Positions 1-6,088 of a stretch of DNA of 6,099 nucleotides are shown in pieces. The stretch is taken from positions 1-6,099 of the forward strand of contig JAVBRX010000089.1 of the NCBI GenBank assembly GCA_031547465.1, read 5' to 3'. The DNA is from Hohaiivirga sp031547465 (GTDB lineage: Bacteria; Pseudomonadota; Alphaproteobacteria; Rhizobiales; Beijerinckiaceae). Under the pieces are notes generated by a model, which saw nothing but the letters and a program-made list of their open reading frames with translations, ran no database searches and was not told the origin of the DNA. How positions within the stretch are numbered: the stretch's first letter is position 1; every line of letters begins with the position of its first letter. Position numbers and translations under genes: made by a program.

Positions 1-1316
1 GGCGGGTTCTCCTGATCGGCGATGTATTGTTTCAACCAGACGTTCAGTTCACGCTCAAGATCCTGCCGTTCCTTCCAGGAGCCGAGATGTTCGCGTTGCA
101 GCACCTTGATGTAGTGCGCGAGGCGATTGATGATGAACATGTAGGGAAGCTGTGTGCCGAGCTTGTAATTCGTTTCGGCCATCTTGCCTTCTTTGGTGTT
201 CGGAAAGCGCTTCGGCTTCTGTACCGAATTGGCCGAGAAGAAAGCGGCATTGTCCGACCCCTTGCGCATGGTGAGCGCAATAAAACCTGCTTCCGCAAGC
301 TCGTATTCACGCCGGTCAGTAATCAGCACTTCGGTTGGGATTTTAGCTTCGATCTGGCCGAATGCTTCGTAGAGATGCACTGGCAGGTCGTATACGGCTC
401 CGCCACTCTGCGGGCCGATGATGTTCGGGCACCAGCGATATTTGGCGAAACTCTCGGTGATCCGGGTGGCGAACAGGAAGGCCGTGTTGCCCCACAGATA
501 GTTTTCGTGATCCTCAACGACATCTTCCGAATAGACGAAGCTTCTCACCGGATTGTCGATTGGATCATACGGCTGACGTAGCAGGAAGCGCGGGCCGGTC
601 AGGCCGAGATAACGAGAATCCTCGCTCTCGCGGAAGCTGTTCCACTTGCGATAGCGCGGCCCTTCGAAAATCGCCGCGACTTCCTTGATGAGCGGCAGAT
701 CCTGATAGGTCTCGACCCCGAACATGGTCGGCGCGGCGGCGGCGATGAACGGCGCATGCGCCATGGCGCCGACGGCGGCAACGAACTGCATCAGCTTCAC
801 GTCGGGAACCGACGGGCCGAAATTGTAATTGGCGATCATCGCACCGGTCGGCTCGCCGCCGAACTGGCCGTAGCCGCTGGCATAGACGTGCTTGTAAAGA
901 CCGGACTGCATCACTTCCGGCGACGTTTCGAAGTCTTCCAGCAGATCTTCTTTGGTGACTGACAGAACATCGATTTTGATATTCTCACGGAAATCTGTCC
1001 GATCGACAAGGAGCTTCAAACCGCGCCAACTTGATTCCAGACTCTGGAAATCCTTGTCGTGAACGATTTCATCGACCTGGGCGCTGATTTTCTTGTCGAG
1101 TTCGACGATCATTCGGTCAACAAGCGCCTTGTTGACCTTCTCTTCCGTATTCTCGGAAGCGAGAAGATCGACAATGAAAGCTTCGACGCCCCTACGCGCG
1201 ATATCATAACTCTCGTCGCCCGGTTGAAGCCGCGTCTCCTCCATGATCTGGTCGAGCAGGGACAGAGGAGCATAGTCAACCTTATCGACGCCTTGTTTCA
1301 ATTCAACAGAAGACAT
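1..1316 (-). CDS. tssC: Type VI secretion sheath large subunit TssC (VipB/ImpD/EvpB family), 3' end outside window
   Basis: TssC pairs with TssB to build the cytoplasmic contractile sheath of the type VI secretion system, which on contraction drives the Hcp tube and spike out of the cell. The frame is open from the ATG at 1316 to the window edge, giving 438 codons; the family is usually about 490-500 residues, so roughly the last 60 are missing. Family hallmarks seen: an N-terminal helix LSLLDQIMEETRL (18-30), the region known in VipB to bind the ClpV recycling ATPase; DFQSLESSWRGL (89-100); GEPTGAMIANYNF (154-166); APFIAAAAPTMFG (188-200); RFLLRQPYDP (243-252); LWGNTAF (274-280); and NYKLGTQLPYMF (383-394). 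The ATG is the first possible start, because an in-frame TAA lies two codons upstream. Its ribosome site is weak (GTGAG, 9-nt spacer). It follows tssB by 51 bp with no terminator, so co-transcription is likely. Alphaproteobacteria sometimes carry two tssC paralogues; whether a second copy follows cannot be seen. Confidence 0.96.
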   Translation of the reverse strand, partial: MSSVELKQGVDKVDYAPLSLLDQIMEETRLQPGDESYDIARRGVEAFIVDLLASENTEEKVNKALVDRMIVELDKKISAQVDEIVHDKDFQSLESSWRGLKLLVDRTDFRENIKIDVLSVTKEDLLEDFETSPEVMQSGLYKHVYASGYGQFGGEPTGAMIANYNFGPSVPDVKLMQFVAAVGAMAHAPFIAAAAPTMFGVETYQDLPLIKEVAAIFEGPRYRKWNSFRESEDSRYLGLTGPRFLLRQPYDPIDNPVRSFVYSEDVVEDHENYLWGNTAFLFATRITESFAKYRWCPNIIGPQSGGAVYDLPVHLYEAFGQIEAKIPTEVLITDRREYELAEAGFIALTMRKGSDNAAFFSANSVQKPKRFPNTKEGKMAETNYKLGTQLPYMFIINRLAHYIKVLQREHLGSWKERQDLERELNVWLKQYIADQENP

Positions 1317-1367
1317 AGTTTACAACTCACATTAAAACGTGAAAACGTAACTGTACTGACAGATCCA

Positions 1368-1913
1368 TCAGCCTTTGGTTTTCTTCTTCTCGCCGTCCTC
1401 GGTCTGGGCGGAGGGCGGGGGGGCTGTGTCCGTAACAGTGCCTAGTTCCTGCAAAAGCTGGTGGCGGCTAGCTTCGTCCGTCAGGAGTTGTTGCAGTCGC
1501 TTGCGGAACGCCGGTAGATTGCCGAGCGGCCCTTTCAGCGCCACAAGTGCCTCGCGAAGCTCGATCAGCTTCTTCAACTCCGGCACCTGCTGTACGACGG
1601 AGTCCGGCTCAAAGTCGGCTAGCGATTTGAATTTTAGCGCAACGCGCAATTCCGCTTCCGGATCATCCGAGAGCGCGTTCTTAACCGTCAATTGCCGTTC
1701 TAGCCCAGCTTCCTCCATCACGGTCGCAAAGGTGTTTTTGTCGACCGACAAGGTCTTGCGTTCTTCAAGGGGTGTTGTGTCTTCCTTGCCGGTGAAATCG
1801 CCCAGGACCATCATGCGCAAAGGAAGCTCAACCTCTGCCTGTTGCCCAAGGGTTGCGGGCACATAGCGGATATTGATCCGCTCTTTCGGAGCTACGGAAC
1901 CGTCACGTGACAA
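1368..1913 (-). CDS. tssB: Type VI secretion sheath small subunit TssB (VipA/ImpB/EvpA family)
   Basis: TssB is the small sheath protein; it co-folds with TssC into the heterodimer that polymerises into the contractile T6SS tail sheath in the cytoplasm. The 181-residue protein is of normal family length (about 160-180). The N-terminal signature is clear: ERINIRYVPA (11-20), then ELPLRMMVLGDFTG (29-42), LEERKTLSVDKNTFATVM (49-66) and the LKFKSLADFEPDSVVQQVPEL block (93-113). A helical region with FRKRLQQLL (136-144) follows, and a short polar Pro/Lys-rich tail closes the protein. The start is TTG: an in-frame TGA lies five codons upstream, GAGGAG sits 8 nt before the TTG, and the next in-frame ATG is inside the conserved RMMVLG segment and would remove the N-terminal strand. 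tssC follows after 51 bp. No tssA precedes it, so tssB is probably the first gene of the operon here. Confidence 0.96.
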   Translation of the reverse strand: MSRDGSVAPKERINIRYVPATLGQQAEVELPLRMMVLGDFTGKEDTTPLEERKTLSVDKNTFATVMEEAGLERQLTVKNALSDDPEAELRVALKFKSLADFEPDSVVQQVPELKKLIELREALVALKGPLGNLPAFRKRLQQLLTDEASRHQLLQELGTVTDTAPPPSAQTEDGEKKKTKG

Positions 1914-1921
1914 CTTTTGCT

Positions 1922-1927
1922 CTCCTC
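1922..1927 (-). promoter_or_regulatory. Strong Shine-Dalgarno that fixes the TTG start of tssB
   Basis: GAGGAG on the minus strand lies 8 nt upstream of the TTG at 1913-1911. With the in-frame TGA overlapping this site, it leaves TTG as the only start that keeps the conserved N-terminus of TssB. Confidence 0.8.
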
Positions 1928-2054
1928 AGGATAAATTCGTTTGGATTCAATGCTTTATTGACTAGGTCGCGCCACCTAACTTGAGTAAAAGGAAGGAATT
2001 CACGTTATTCTTTAAGGAGTCGGTGGCTTTTTATAAACCCCCTCCAATTGCAGT

Positions 2055-2083
2055 TTTATTTGATAGCACAGACTTTCTGACAA
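2055..2083 (-). promoter_or_regulatory. Candidate sigma-70-type promoter for the tssBC operon
   Basis: The minus strand reads TTGTCA (2083-2078, five of six matches to TTGACA), a 17-bp spacer, then AATAAA (2060-2055, four of six matches to TATAAT), about 140 nt upstream of the tssB start. It is the best-spaced pair I found in the AT-rich leader, but the -10 element is poor and such AT-rich DNA yields chance matches. No credible sigma-54 (-24/-12) site was found upstream of tssB. Confidence 0.25.
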
Positions 2084-2164
2084 GAAAGAAACTTTTTTCG
2101 CGTAGTGCAAATTATTGGCGCAGACAAGATTTAGTAAAATTTACCCCTGCTTGGCTCTGACATT

Positions 2165-2194
2165 GATTCTTATTGTTATATCAATAAGATAATC
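2165..2194. repeat. AT-rich inverted repeat (operator-like dyad or hairpin)
   Basis: TCTTATTG (2168-2175) and CAATAAGA (2182-2189) are perfect 8-bp arms around a 6-nt centre. Skipping two bases (2189-2190) lets GATT (2165-2168) also pair with AATC (2191-2194), extending the arms to 11 bp. There is no adjoining T-tract typical of a terminator, so a protein-binding dyad is at least as likely. It lies about 250 bp upstream of tssB and 40 bp from the FNR/FixK-like box. Confidence 0.5.
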
Positions 2195-2232
2195 ACTTTA
2201 GCACAATGATCTTTAGACGCCTGTTTGCGTCC

Positions 2233-2246
2233 TTGATTTTAGTCAA
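2233..2246. promoter_or_regulatory. FNR/FixK-type binding site (TTGAT-N4-GTCAA)
   Basis: TTGATTTTAGTCAA matches the Crp/Fnr-family anaerobic box TTGAT-N4-ATCAA at nine of ten defined positions, and it fits the TTGAT-N4-GTCAA form used by rhizobial FixK/FnrN proteins. It is centred at 2239.5, in the spacer between tssB (326 bp to one side) and tRNA-Thr. On the plus strand a -10-like TATTAT (2266-2271) is centred 29 bp away, about 3 bp closer than expected for a site at -41.5. On the minus strand no good -10 sits at the right distance. The controlled gene, if any, is therefore unclear. Confidence 0.45.
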
Positions 2247-2336
2247 AATACTCTGAAGTGATTGCTATTATTGCTGTTTAAGAAATTGGTCGTGTTTCCA
2301 CAGACAGGAACGGAAGTAGCCCAAGCCGCCTTGTAT

Positions 2337-2359
2337 AAACGGGATGATTCATCCGGTTT
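2337..2359. repeat. 23-bp near-perfect palindrome
   Basis: The stretch is symmetric about base 2348: the arms AAACGGGATGA and TCATCCGGTTT pair at ten of eleven positions, with a single G/G clash (2341/2355). Such a compact odd-length palindrome is typical of a repressor operator. As RNA it would form a short stem with a tight loop, but no T-tract follows on either strand, which argues against a terminator. Confidence 0.5.
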
Positions 2360-2686
2360 CTGAGCCGTGTCATAATTTATGGAGAAAATTGCAGATTCGC
2401 CGGATCGCGTGCCGTTTTACTGTCCAAAGCACATTGCAATCATGCTCAGGAGAACACCCTCTCACTGAATAGAGGCGGACGGAACGCTCCATCCATTTCA
2501 ATGGGTTAGCAAATCCAGAGGCTACGGTCAGCTGCCGCTATGTAAGGTGGGGAACGGGTTTGAGCGTTGCGCCGCGAGAGTTCGGATGGCACGATGTCTA
2601 AGGTGGATTATTCGGGACATTGCTGAAACAGGAAATGAATTGAAGCTGGAATTCAAATCGGTTTTTCCAACTTTCATCTGAAAAAG

Positions 2687-2762
2687 TGGTGCCGGTTGAG
2701 GGACTTGAACCCCCGACCTACCGCTTACAAGGCGGTTGCTCTACCAACTGAGCTAAACCGGC
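2687..2762 (-). tRNA. tRNA-Thr (anticodon UGU)
   Basis: A complete 76-nt cloverleaf is present on the minus strand. The acceptor stem GCCGGTT pairs with AACCGGC, followed by discriminator A and an encoded CCA (2689-2687). The D arm contains AGTTGGTA, the anticodon stem is ACCGC/GCGGT, and the loop is C-U-UGU-A-A with the anticodon at 2729-2727. The T arm carries GGTTCAAGTCC. UGU reads ACA and related threonine codons. No clear promoter or dedicated terminator is visible; CTTTTTC follows the CCA directly. It sits between the transporter's terminator and the T6SS leader, and tRNA 3' ends are common integration sites. Confidence 0.97.
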
Positions 2763-2806
2763 ATCCGTTTTGCAGGGGCGGTGGCCTGCCTTCTGGAACG
2801 GCGTCA

Positions 2807-2829
2807 TGTTTGGCAAACGTGCCAAAACA
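2807..2829. repeat. Inverted repeat upstream of tRNA-Thr
   Basis: TTTGGCA (2809-2815) and TGCCAAA (2820-2826) form perfect 7-bp arms around a 4-nt loop; allowing one bulged A (2827), TG/CA extends them to 9 bp. It lies 47-67 bp upstream of the mature tRNA 5' end, where a -35 region or an upstream control element might be. No adjoining T-tract is seen. Confidence 0.4.
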
Positions 2830-2950
2830 CGGTTTATGCGTCTTCATCCGTTTCCGGAGGCTGTGGGGTAGCAGCGTCCGTTCCGGGTGGCAAGGGCTTT
2901 ATGAAGCCGAGTTCGCAAATATGGGCGGCATAAAACCAGTTATCGTGCAG

Positions 2951-2993
2951 GTAAAGCAAAGCCCCTCCCACGCGAGGTGCGAAGGAGGGGCTT
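2951..2993 (-). terminator. Intrinsic terminator of the MHS transporter gene
   Basis: On the minus strand AAGCCCCTCC (2993-2984) pairs perfectly with GGAGGGGCTT (2968-2959) across a 15-nt loop. The 10-bp stem is rich in GC and is followed by the T-rich run TTTGCTTT. It begins 42 bp after the transporter's TAA and should separate that transcript from the tRNA-Thr gene. Confidence 0.8.
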
Positions 2994-3035
2994 CGTGCCG
3001 GGCCGAGGCTCGGCAGGGGGAACTCACCGAAGGGC

Positions 3036-4766
3036 TTAGTCTATGACGATTGCCGGTTCCTTCATGGGTGTCTTGGAATCGGACAGGCCGTCGCCGTCAT
3101 AGACGAAGATGTCGCGATTCTTGGTCTCCGGCAGGAAGAAGAAGCCGATGACGAAAGTACCGAGGGCGATCACGATCGGGTACCAGAGGCCGTAATAGAT
3201 GTCGCCGGTCTGTGCCACCATGGCGAAGGCGGTGGCGGGCAGAAGGCCGCCGAACCAGCCGTTGCCGATATGGTAGGGAAGCGACATCGAGGTGTAGCGG
3301 ATGCGGGTCGGAAACAGCTCCACCAAGGCGGCGGCGATTGGGCCATACACCATGGTGACGAAGATCACCAGGATCGTCAGCAGCAGGATGCTGATGAATG
3401 CCTGCGCATGGAAGATGTCCGTGAACTTGGAGATCTTGACGATGTGGGAGTTGTCCTTGCCAGGATAGCCGCCGGCCACGAGAGCCGAATTGACATCCGT
3501 AGCGAAGGTCGCGGAGGCGACATCGAACTGCTTGTCGCCGACGGCGACCTTGGCAGGCGTACCCGCCGGAGCGTCGACCGTGGTATAGTTCACAGCCTGC
3601 TTCGACAGTAACGCCTTGGCAACGTCGCAGGTGCTGGTGAACTTCGAGGTGCCGACCGGGTTGAACTGGAACGAGCACTCGTTCGGATCGGCCGTAACCA
3701 CGACCTTCGTCTTGGCCTGCGCTTCATACAGGGTCGGGTTGGCGACATAGGTGATCGACTCGAATAGCGGGAAGTAGGTCAGCGCTGCGATGAGGCAGCC
3801 CGCCAGGATAACCGGCTTACGGCCGATACGGTCGGACAAGATGCCGAAGACGATGAAACCGCCGGTGCCGAGAACGAGAGCGCACGCGATCAGGATGTTG
3901 GAAGTCAGCATATCCACCTTCAGGATGTTCTGAAGGAAGAACAGGGCATAGAACTGGCCCGTATACCACACCACCGCCTGACCGGCGACCATGCCGAGGA
4001 GGGCAAGGAGGGCGACGCGAGCATTACGCCATTGGCCGAAAGCCTCGGCGATCGGCGCCTTGGAATGGGTGCCTTCTTCCTTCATTTTCTTGAAGGCAGG
4101 AGATTCCTGCATCTGTAAGCGAATCCAGACGGAGACGCCGAGCAGCACGATCGACAGCAGGAATGGAATGCGCCAGCCGAAGGTTGCGAAATCGGCTTCG
4201 CCGAAATACGAGCGGACGACGAGAATGACGACAAGCGACAACAGCAGACCGAGGGTCGCCGTGGTCTGAATCCAGCTCGTGTAATAGCCGCGTCGGCCAT
4301 GGGGGGCGTGTTCTGCGACATAAACCGCAGCACCGCCGTACTCGCCGCCGAGTGCAAGGCCCTGGAGCATGCGCAGGCCAAGCAGCGCAATCGGTGCCAG
4401 AACACCGATCGTTTCGGAGCCGGGCAGCAGGCCGACGACGAAGGTGGACAGGCCCATGATCAGGATCGTGACGAGGAAGGTATATTTGCGTCCGACCAGG
4501 TCACCGAGACGACCGAACACCAGAGCGCCGAACGGGCGCACGAGGAAGCCAGCAGCAAATGCCAGCAACGCGAATATGCCCTGAGTCGTTTCGGGGAATG
4601 AACTGAAGAACTGCTTGCCGATGATAACGGCAAGCGATCCGTACAGGTAAAAATCATACCACTCAAAAATAGTGCCAAGCGAAGAGGCGAGAATAACCTT
4701 CCGCTCTCCGGTATTCATAGGCCGAACTTGGTAGTCGGAACTGGGTAGCGATTGCGCTGACGCCAT
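3036..4766 (-). CDS. MHS-family (metabolite:H+ symporter) MFS transporter with a large periplasmic-loop insertion
   Basis: An inner-membrane secondary transporter of the major facilitator superfamily, most like the metabolite:proton symporter branch (ProP, KgtP, ShiA relatives). Its substrate cannot be read from the sequence. Twelve hydrophobic segments can be traced (about 25-50, 62-85, 95-115, 122-148, 163-188, 199-217, 250-280, 288-310, 317-339, 454-476, 497-520, 527-547). MHS/MFS motifs seen: GTIFEWYDFYLYGS (31-44) in TM1, GRLGDLVGRKY (85-95) between TM2 and TM3, LRMLQGLALGGEYGGA (131-146) in TM4, SDRIGRKP (311-318) between TM8 and TM9, and FLPETKNRD (544-552) after TM12. The protein is 576 residues against the usual 430-500. 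The excess is a hydrophilic stretch of about 110 residues (342-453) between TM9 and TM10, predicted to be periplasmic, with two cysteines (364, 380) that could form a disulfide. The ATG has GGAGGA four bases upstream. It is monocistronic: rlmB lies about 360 bp upstream and a terminator follows. Confidence 0.93.
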   Translation of the reverse strand: MASAQSLPSSDYQVRPMNTGERKVILASSLGTIFEWYDFYLYGSLAVIIGKQFFSSFPETTQGIFALLAFAAGFLVRPFGALVFGRLGDLVGRKYTFLVTILIMGLSTFVVGLLPGSETIGVLAPIALLGLRMLQGLALGGEYGGAAVYVAEHAPHGRRGYYTSWIQTTATLGLLLSLVVILVVRSYFGEADFATFGWRIPFLLSIVLLGVSVWIRLQMQESPAFKKMKEEGTHSKAPIAEAFGQWRNARVALLALLGMVAGQAVVWYTGQFYALFFLQNILKVDMLTSNILIACALVLGTGGFIVFGILSDRIGRKPVILAGCLIAALTYFPLFESITYVANPTLYEAQAKTKVVVTADPNECSFQFNPVGTSKFTSTCDVAKALLSKQAVNYTTVDAPAGTPAKVAVGDKQFDVASATFATDVNSALVAGGYPGKDNSHIVKISKFTDIFHAQAFISILLLTILVIFVTMVYGPIAAALVELFPTRIRYTSMSLPYHIGNGWFGGLLPATAFAMVAQTGDIYYGLWYPIVIALGTFVIGFFFLPETKNRDIFVYDGDGLSDSKTPMKEPAIVID

Positions 4767-4795
4767 ATTTTCCTCCGAATATTTGTTAAAGTAGC

Positions 4796-4807
4796 CCGGA
4801 ATTCCGG
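4796..4807. repeat. Perfect 12-bp palindrome in the transporter leader
   Basis: CCGGAATTCCGG is fully self-complementary and lies about 30 bp upstream of the transporter start codon, just ahead of its ribosome site. It may be an operator or simply chance. Confidence 0.25.
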
Positions 4808-4990
4808 TGCTGCATCATGGTTTCAAATGAACTTGCTATGGCTTATCGTTTCCCCCGAGGGATACATCCGAATGGTCCAAGTCCACTCAAGCCAATGGTA
4901 AGTTGGAGAGGAAACTTAACAATTCACAATTGGTCTGTTCGCCTTACGTATTAAGCAATATTAATGAATAAAACATAGGCAATGACTAGA

Positions 4991-5020
4991 ATTATACTTT
5001 TGAATATTGTTCTATGGTAG
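4991..5020 (-). promoter_or_regulatory. Candidate promoter of the transporter gene
   Basis: The minus strand carries a consensus TATAAT (4996-4991) about 225 nt upstream of the transporter start. The best hexamer at -35 distance is CTACCA (5020-5015, 18-bp spacer), with only three matches to TTGACA, so the assignment rests on the -10 element and the AT-rich context. Confidence 0.3.
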
Positions 5021-5124
5021 CGCACGAATATGTGTCCGAATCCGATAGGAGGGCAGCGCCCCCCAATCAGGCATCGTTATCCGCGATGGGCGGGAGGGTG
5101 TCGGGAAGTTTTTTTTGTTGTTCG

Positions 5125-5955
5125 TCATGGTTGCCGCGTGACAGCGTAAAGTGAGATGGCGGCGGCATTGGAGACGTTGAGGCTCTTGATTGCGCCACTC
5201 ATGTCGAGCCGGACGATGATATCGCAGCATTCCCTCGTCCGCTGCCGCAAGCCCTTGCCCTCAGCACCGAGAACCAGTGCGAGGGGGAGAGGCGGGGTAA
5301 ACGCGCCGAGGGAGGTTTCGCCGGATGAATCGAGGCCAATGCGCTGGAAGCCGCGTTCGCCGAGGGCAATCAGGGTCTCGGCTAGGTTGCGGACGATCAG
5401 GAACGGCACATGCTCCAGTCCGCCGGAGGCCGATTTGGCGAGGACACCTGTCGCCGCCGGGCTGTGCCGCGCGGTGGTGATGATCGCTTCGACGCCGAAG
5501 GCGGCGGCAGTGCGCACGATAGCGCCGACATTGTGCGGATCGGTGATCTGGTCGAGGACGAGAATTACGCCCCGGTCGGAAAGGGTGTCGAGGCCGGGGG
5601 AGGGTAGCGGTTTCGCTTCGAGATAAAGCCCCTGATGCACTGCATCCGGCTCAAGCAGGCGGCTGATCTCATGCGGCGGGACGATCTCGGCCTGAACGGG
5701 AATGGAGCCGATTTCTTCTGCAATCCTGCCAGCGGCATTCTCCGTCGCCAACAGGCGCAGGATTTTTCGCTTCGGGTTGCGCAACGCTTCCGCGACCGGG
5801 TGCCAGCCGTAAATAATGGCGATATCCGATTCCGTCTCGCGCCGACCGGGATGCGCGCCGGAGAGGCCGCGCCGTGCTGCCGGTTTGCGTCCGGCCACCG
5901 GTTTTCCGGCTGCTGTGGATTTACGGGCATATGACGCGCGCGGTCGGTCGGTCAT
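5125..5955 (-). CDS. rlmB: 23S rRNA (guanosine(2251)-2'-O)-methyltransferase RlmB, SpoU/TrmH family
   Basis: This cytoplasmic SPOUT-class enzyme transfers a methyl group from S-adenosylmethionine to the 2'-OH of G2251 in the P-loop of 23S rRNA. Counting from the ATG at 5955 (276 residues), an N-terminal RNA-substrate-binding domain spans about 46-115 (IIYGWHPVAEAL at its start, HQGLYLEA at its end). The catalytic knotted domain follows with all three SpoU motifs: DQITDPHNVGAIVRTA (135-150, N142 and R148), LVLGAEGKGLR (227-237, E232) and KSLNVSNAAAISLY (257-270, S258, N260, S262). These are the residues expected for cofactor binding and catalysis. The first 43 residues are a basic Arg/Lys/Ala/Pro-rich extension absent from the 243-residue E. 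coli enzyme. A TTG two codons upstream (5961) is an alternative start; I prefer the ATG, with GGGA ten bases before it. TrmH-like relatives act on other RNAs, but the sub-family fits RlmB. Confidence 0.92.
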   Translation of the reverse strand: MTDRPRASYARKSTAAGKPVAGRKPAARRGLSGAHPGRRETESDIAIIYGWHPVAEALRNPKRKILRLLATENAAGRIAEEIGSIPVQAEIVPPHEISRLLEPDAVHQGLYLEAKPLPSPGLDTLSDRGVILVLDQITDPHNVGAIVRTAAAFGVEAIITTARHSPAATGVLAKSASGGLEHVPFLIVRNLAETLIALGERGFQRIGLDSSGETSLGAFTPPLPLALVLGAEGKGLRQRTRECCDIIVRLDMSGAIKSLNVSNAAAISLYAVTRQP

Positions 5956-6088
5956 TGTCAAGCTTTCCCAGTGTTTTTTCGGTATGACCCGATTTTTTGC
6001 AGATATTGCACCGTGGGCCTTCCTGGCATCGTTAACATATCCATCGACAGTTCGTCGCCATCTCTGCGCGAATAATCATTCTTTTCAG

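Larger units (their letters stand above)
1928..2686. other. Gene-free spacer between tssB and tRNA-Thr, with several dyad symmetries
   Basis: No frame in this stretch has a convincing start, ribosome site and recognisable product. Composition changes along it: 2161-2220 has 17 G/C of 60, whereas 2521-2580 has 38 of 60. The AT-rich half next to tssB holds the T6SS leader, a promoter candidate, an AT-rich dyad and an FNR/FixK-like box. The GC-richer half holds a 23-bp palindrome and two short open plus-strand frames (2345-2473, 42 codons, and 2469-2678 without a good start), which I do not call as genes. No integrase, IS end or copy of the tRNA 3' end was found. Confidence 0.6.
4777..5124. other. 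Spacer between rlmB and the transporter gene
   Basis: No gene is visible. The stretch holds the leader of the transporter gene. Bases 4911-5010 are AT-rich and include a perfect -10 hexamer. A small GC-rich inverted repeat (GGGC/GCCC at 5051-5061) and a run of eight T (A on the rlmB-sense strand, 5109-5116) lie just past the rlmB stop, but they do not form a standard terminator, so how rlmB transcription ends is unclear. Confidence 0.5.

Noticed and set aside
27..581. Plus-strand 184-codon frame, and smaller frames at 756-962 and 1059-1445
   Set aside because: They lie antisense to tssC, whose translation matches the family throughout; they have no recognisable product.
1317..1367. Tandem ACGTTTT heptamers in the tssB-tssC gap
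   Set aside because: Two short copies only, with no hairpin or known site; probably chance in a short leader.
1375..1866. Plus-strand 163-codon Ser-rich frame
   Set aside because: Shadow of tssB on the opposite strand with low-complexity translation.
2099..2125. Possible sigma-54 promoter (minus strand, TTTGCA near 2104-2109) for the T6SS operon
   Set aside because: The GG expected 12 bp upstream of the GC is absent, so the -24 element does not match.
2345..2473. 42-codon plus-strand frame beginning MIHPVSEPCH, downstream of the FNR/FixK-like box
   Set aside because: No Shine-Dalgarno, the start codon lies inside a palindrome, and the product is unrecognised. Mentioned only because a rightward transcript is possible.
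2469..2678. Open plus-strand frame ending just before the tRNA
   Set aside because: About 69 codons without a stop but no good start or ribosome site until an ATG near 2586 (31 codons); no family resemblance.
2809..2826. TTGGCACG followed by TTTGC on the minus strand, resembling a sigma-54 site
   Set aside because: The two elements are 3 bp too close, and the similarity is a by-product of the inverted repeat.
2696..3046. Plus-strand 116-codon frame starting MRDLNPRPTAYKAV
   Set aside because: Its first residues are the antisense translation of the tRNA-Thr gene, a well-known false gene; the rest runs over the transporter's terminator with no family resemblance.
3097..3678. Minus-strand 193-codon frame in another phase of the transporter gene
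   Set aside because: Shadow frame rich in His/Arg/Gly; the transporter frame has membrane segments and motifs through the same bases.
5156..5626. Plus-strand 156-codon frame opposite rlmB, and others at 5410-5607 and 5635-5934
   Set aside because: Antisense to well-conserved rlmB motifs; Arg/Pro-rich translation with no support.
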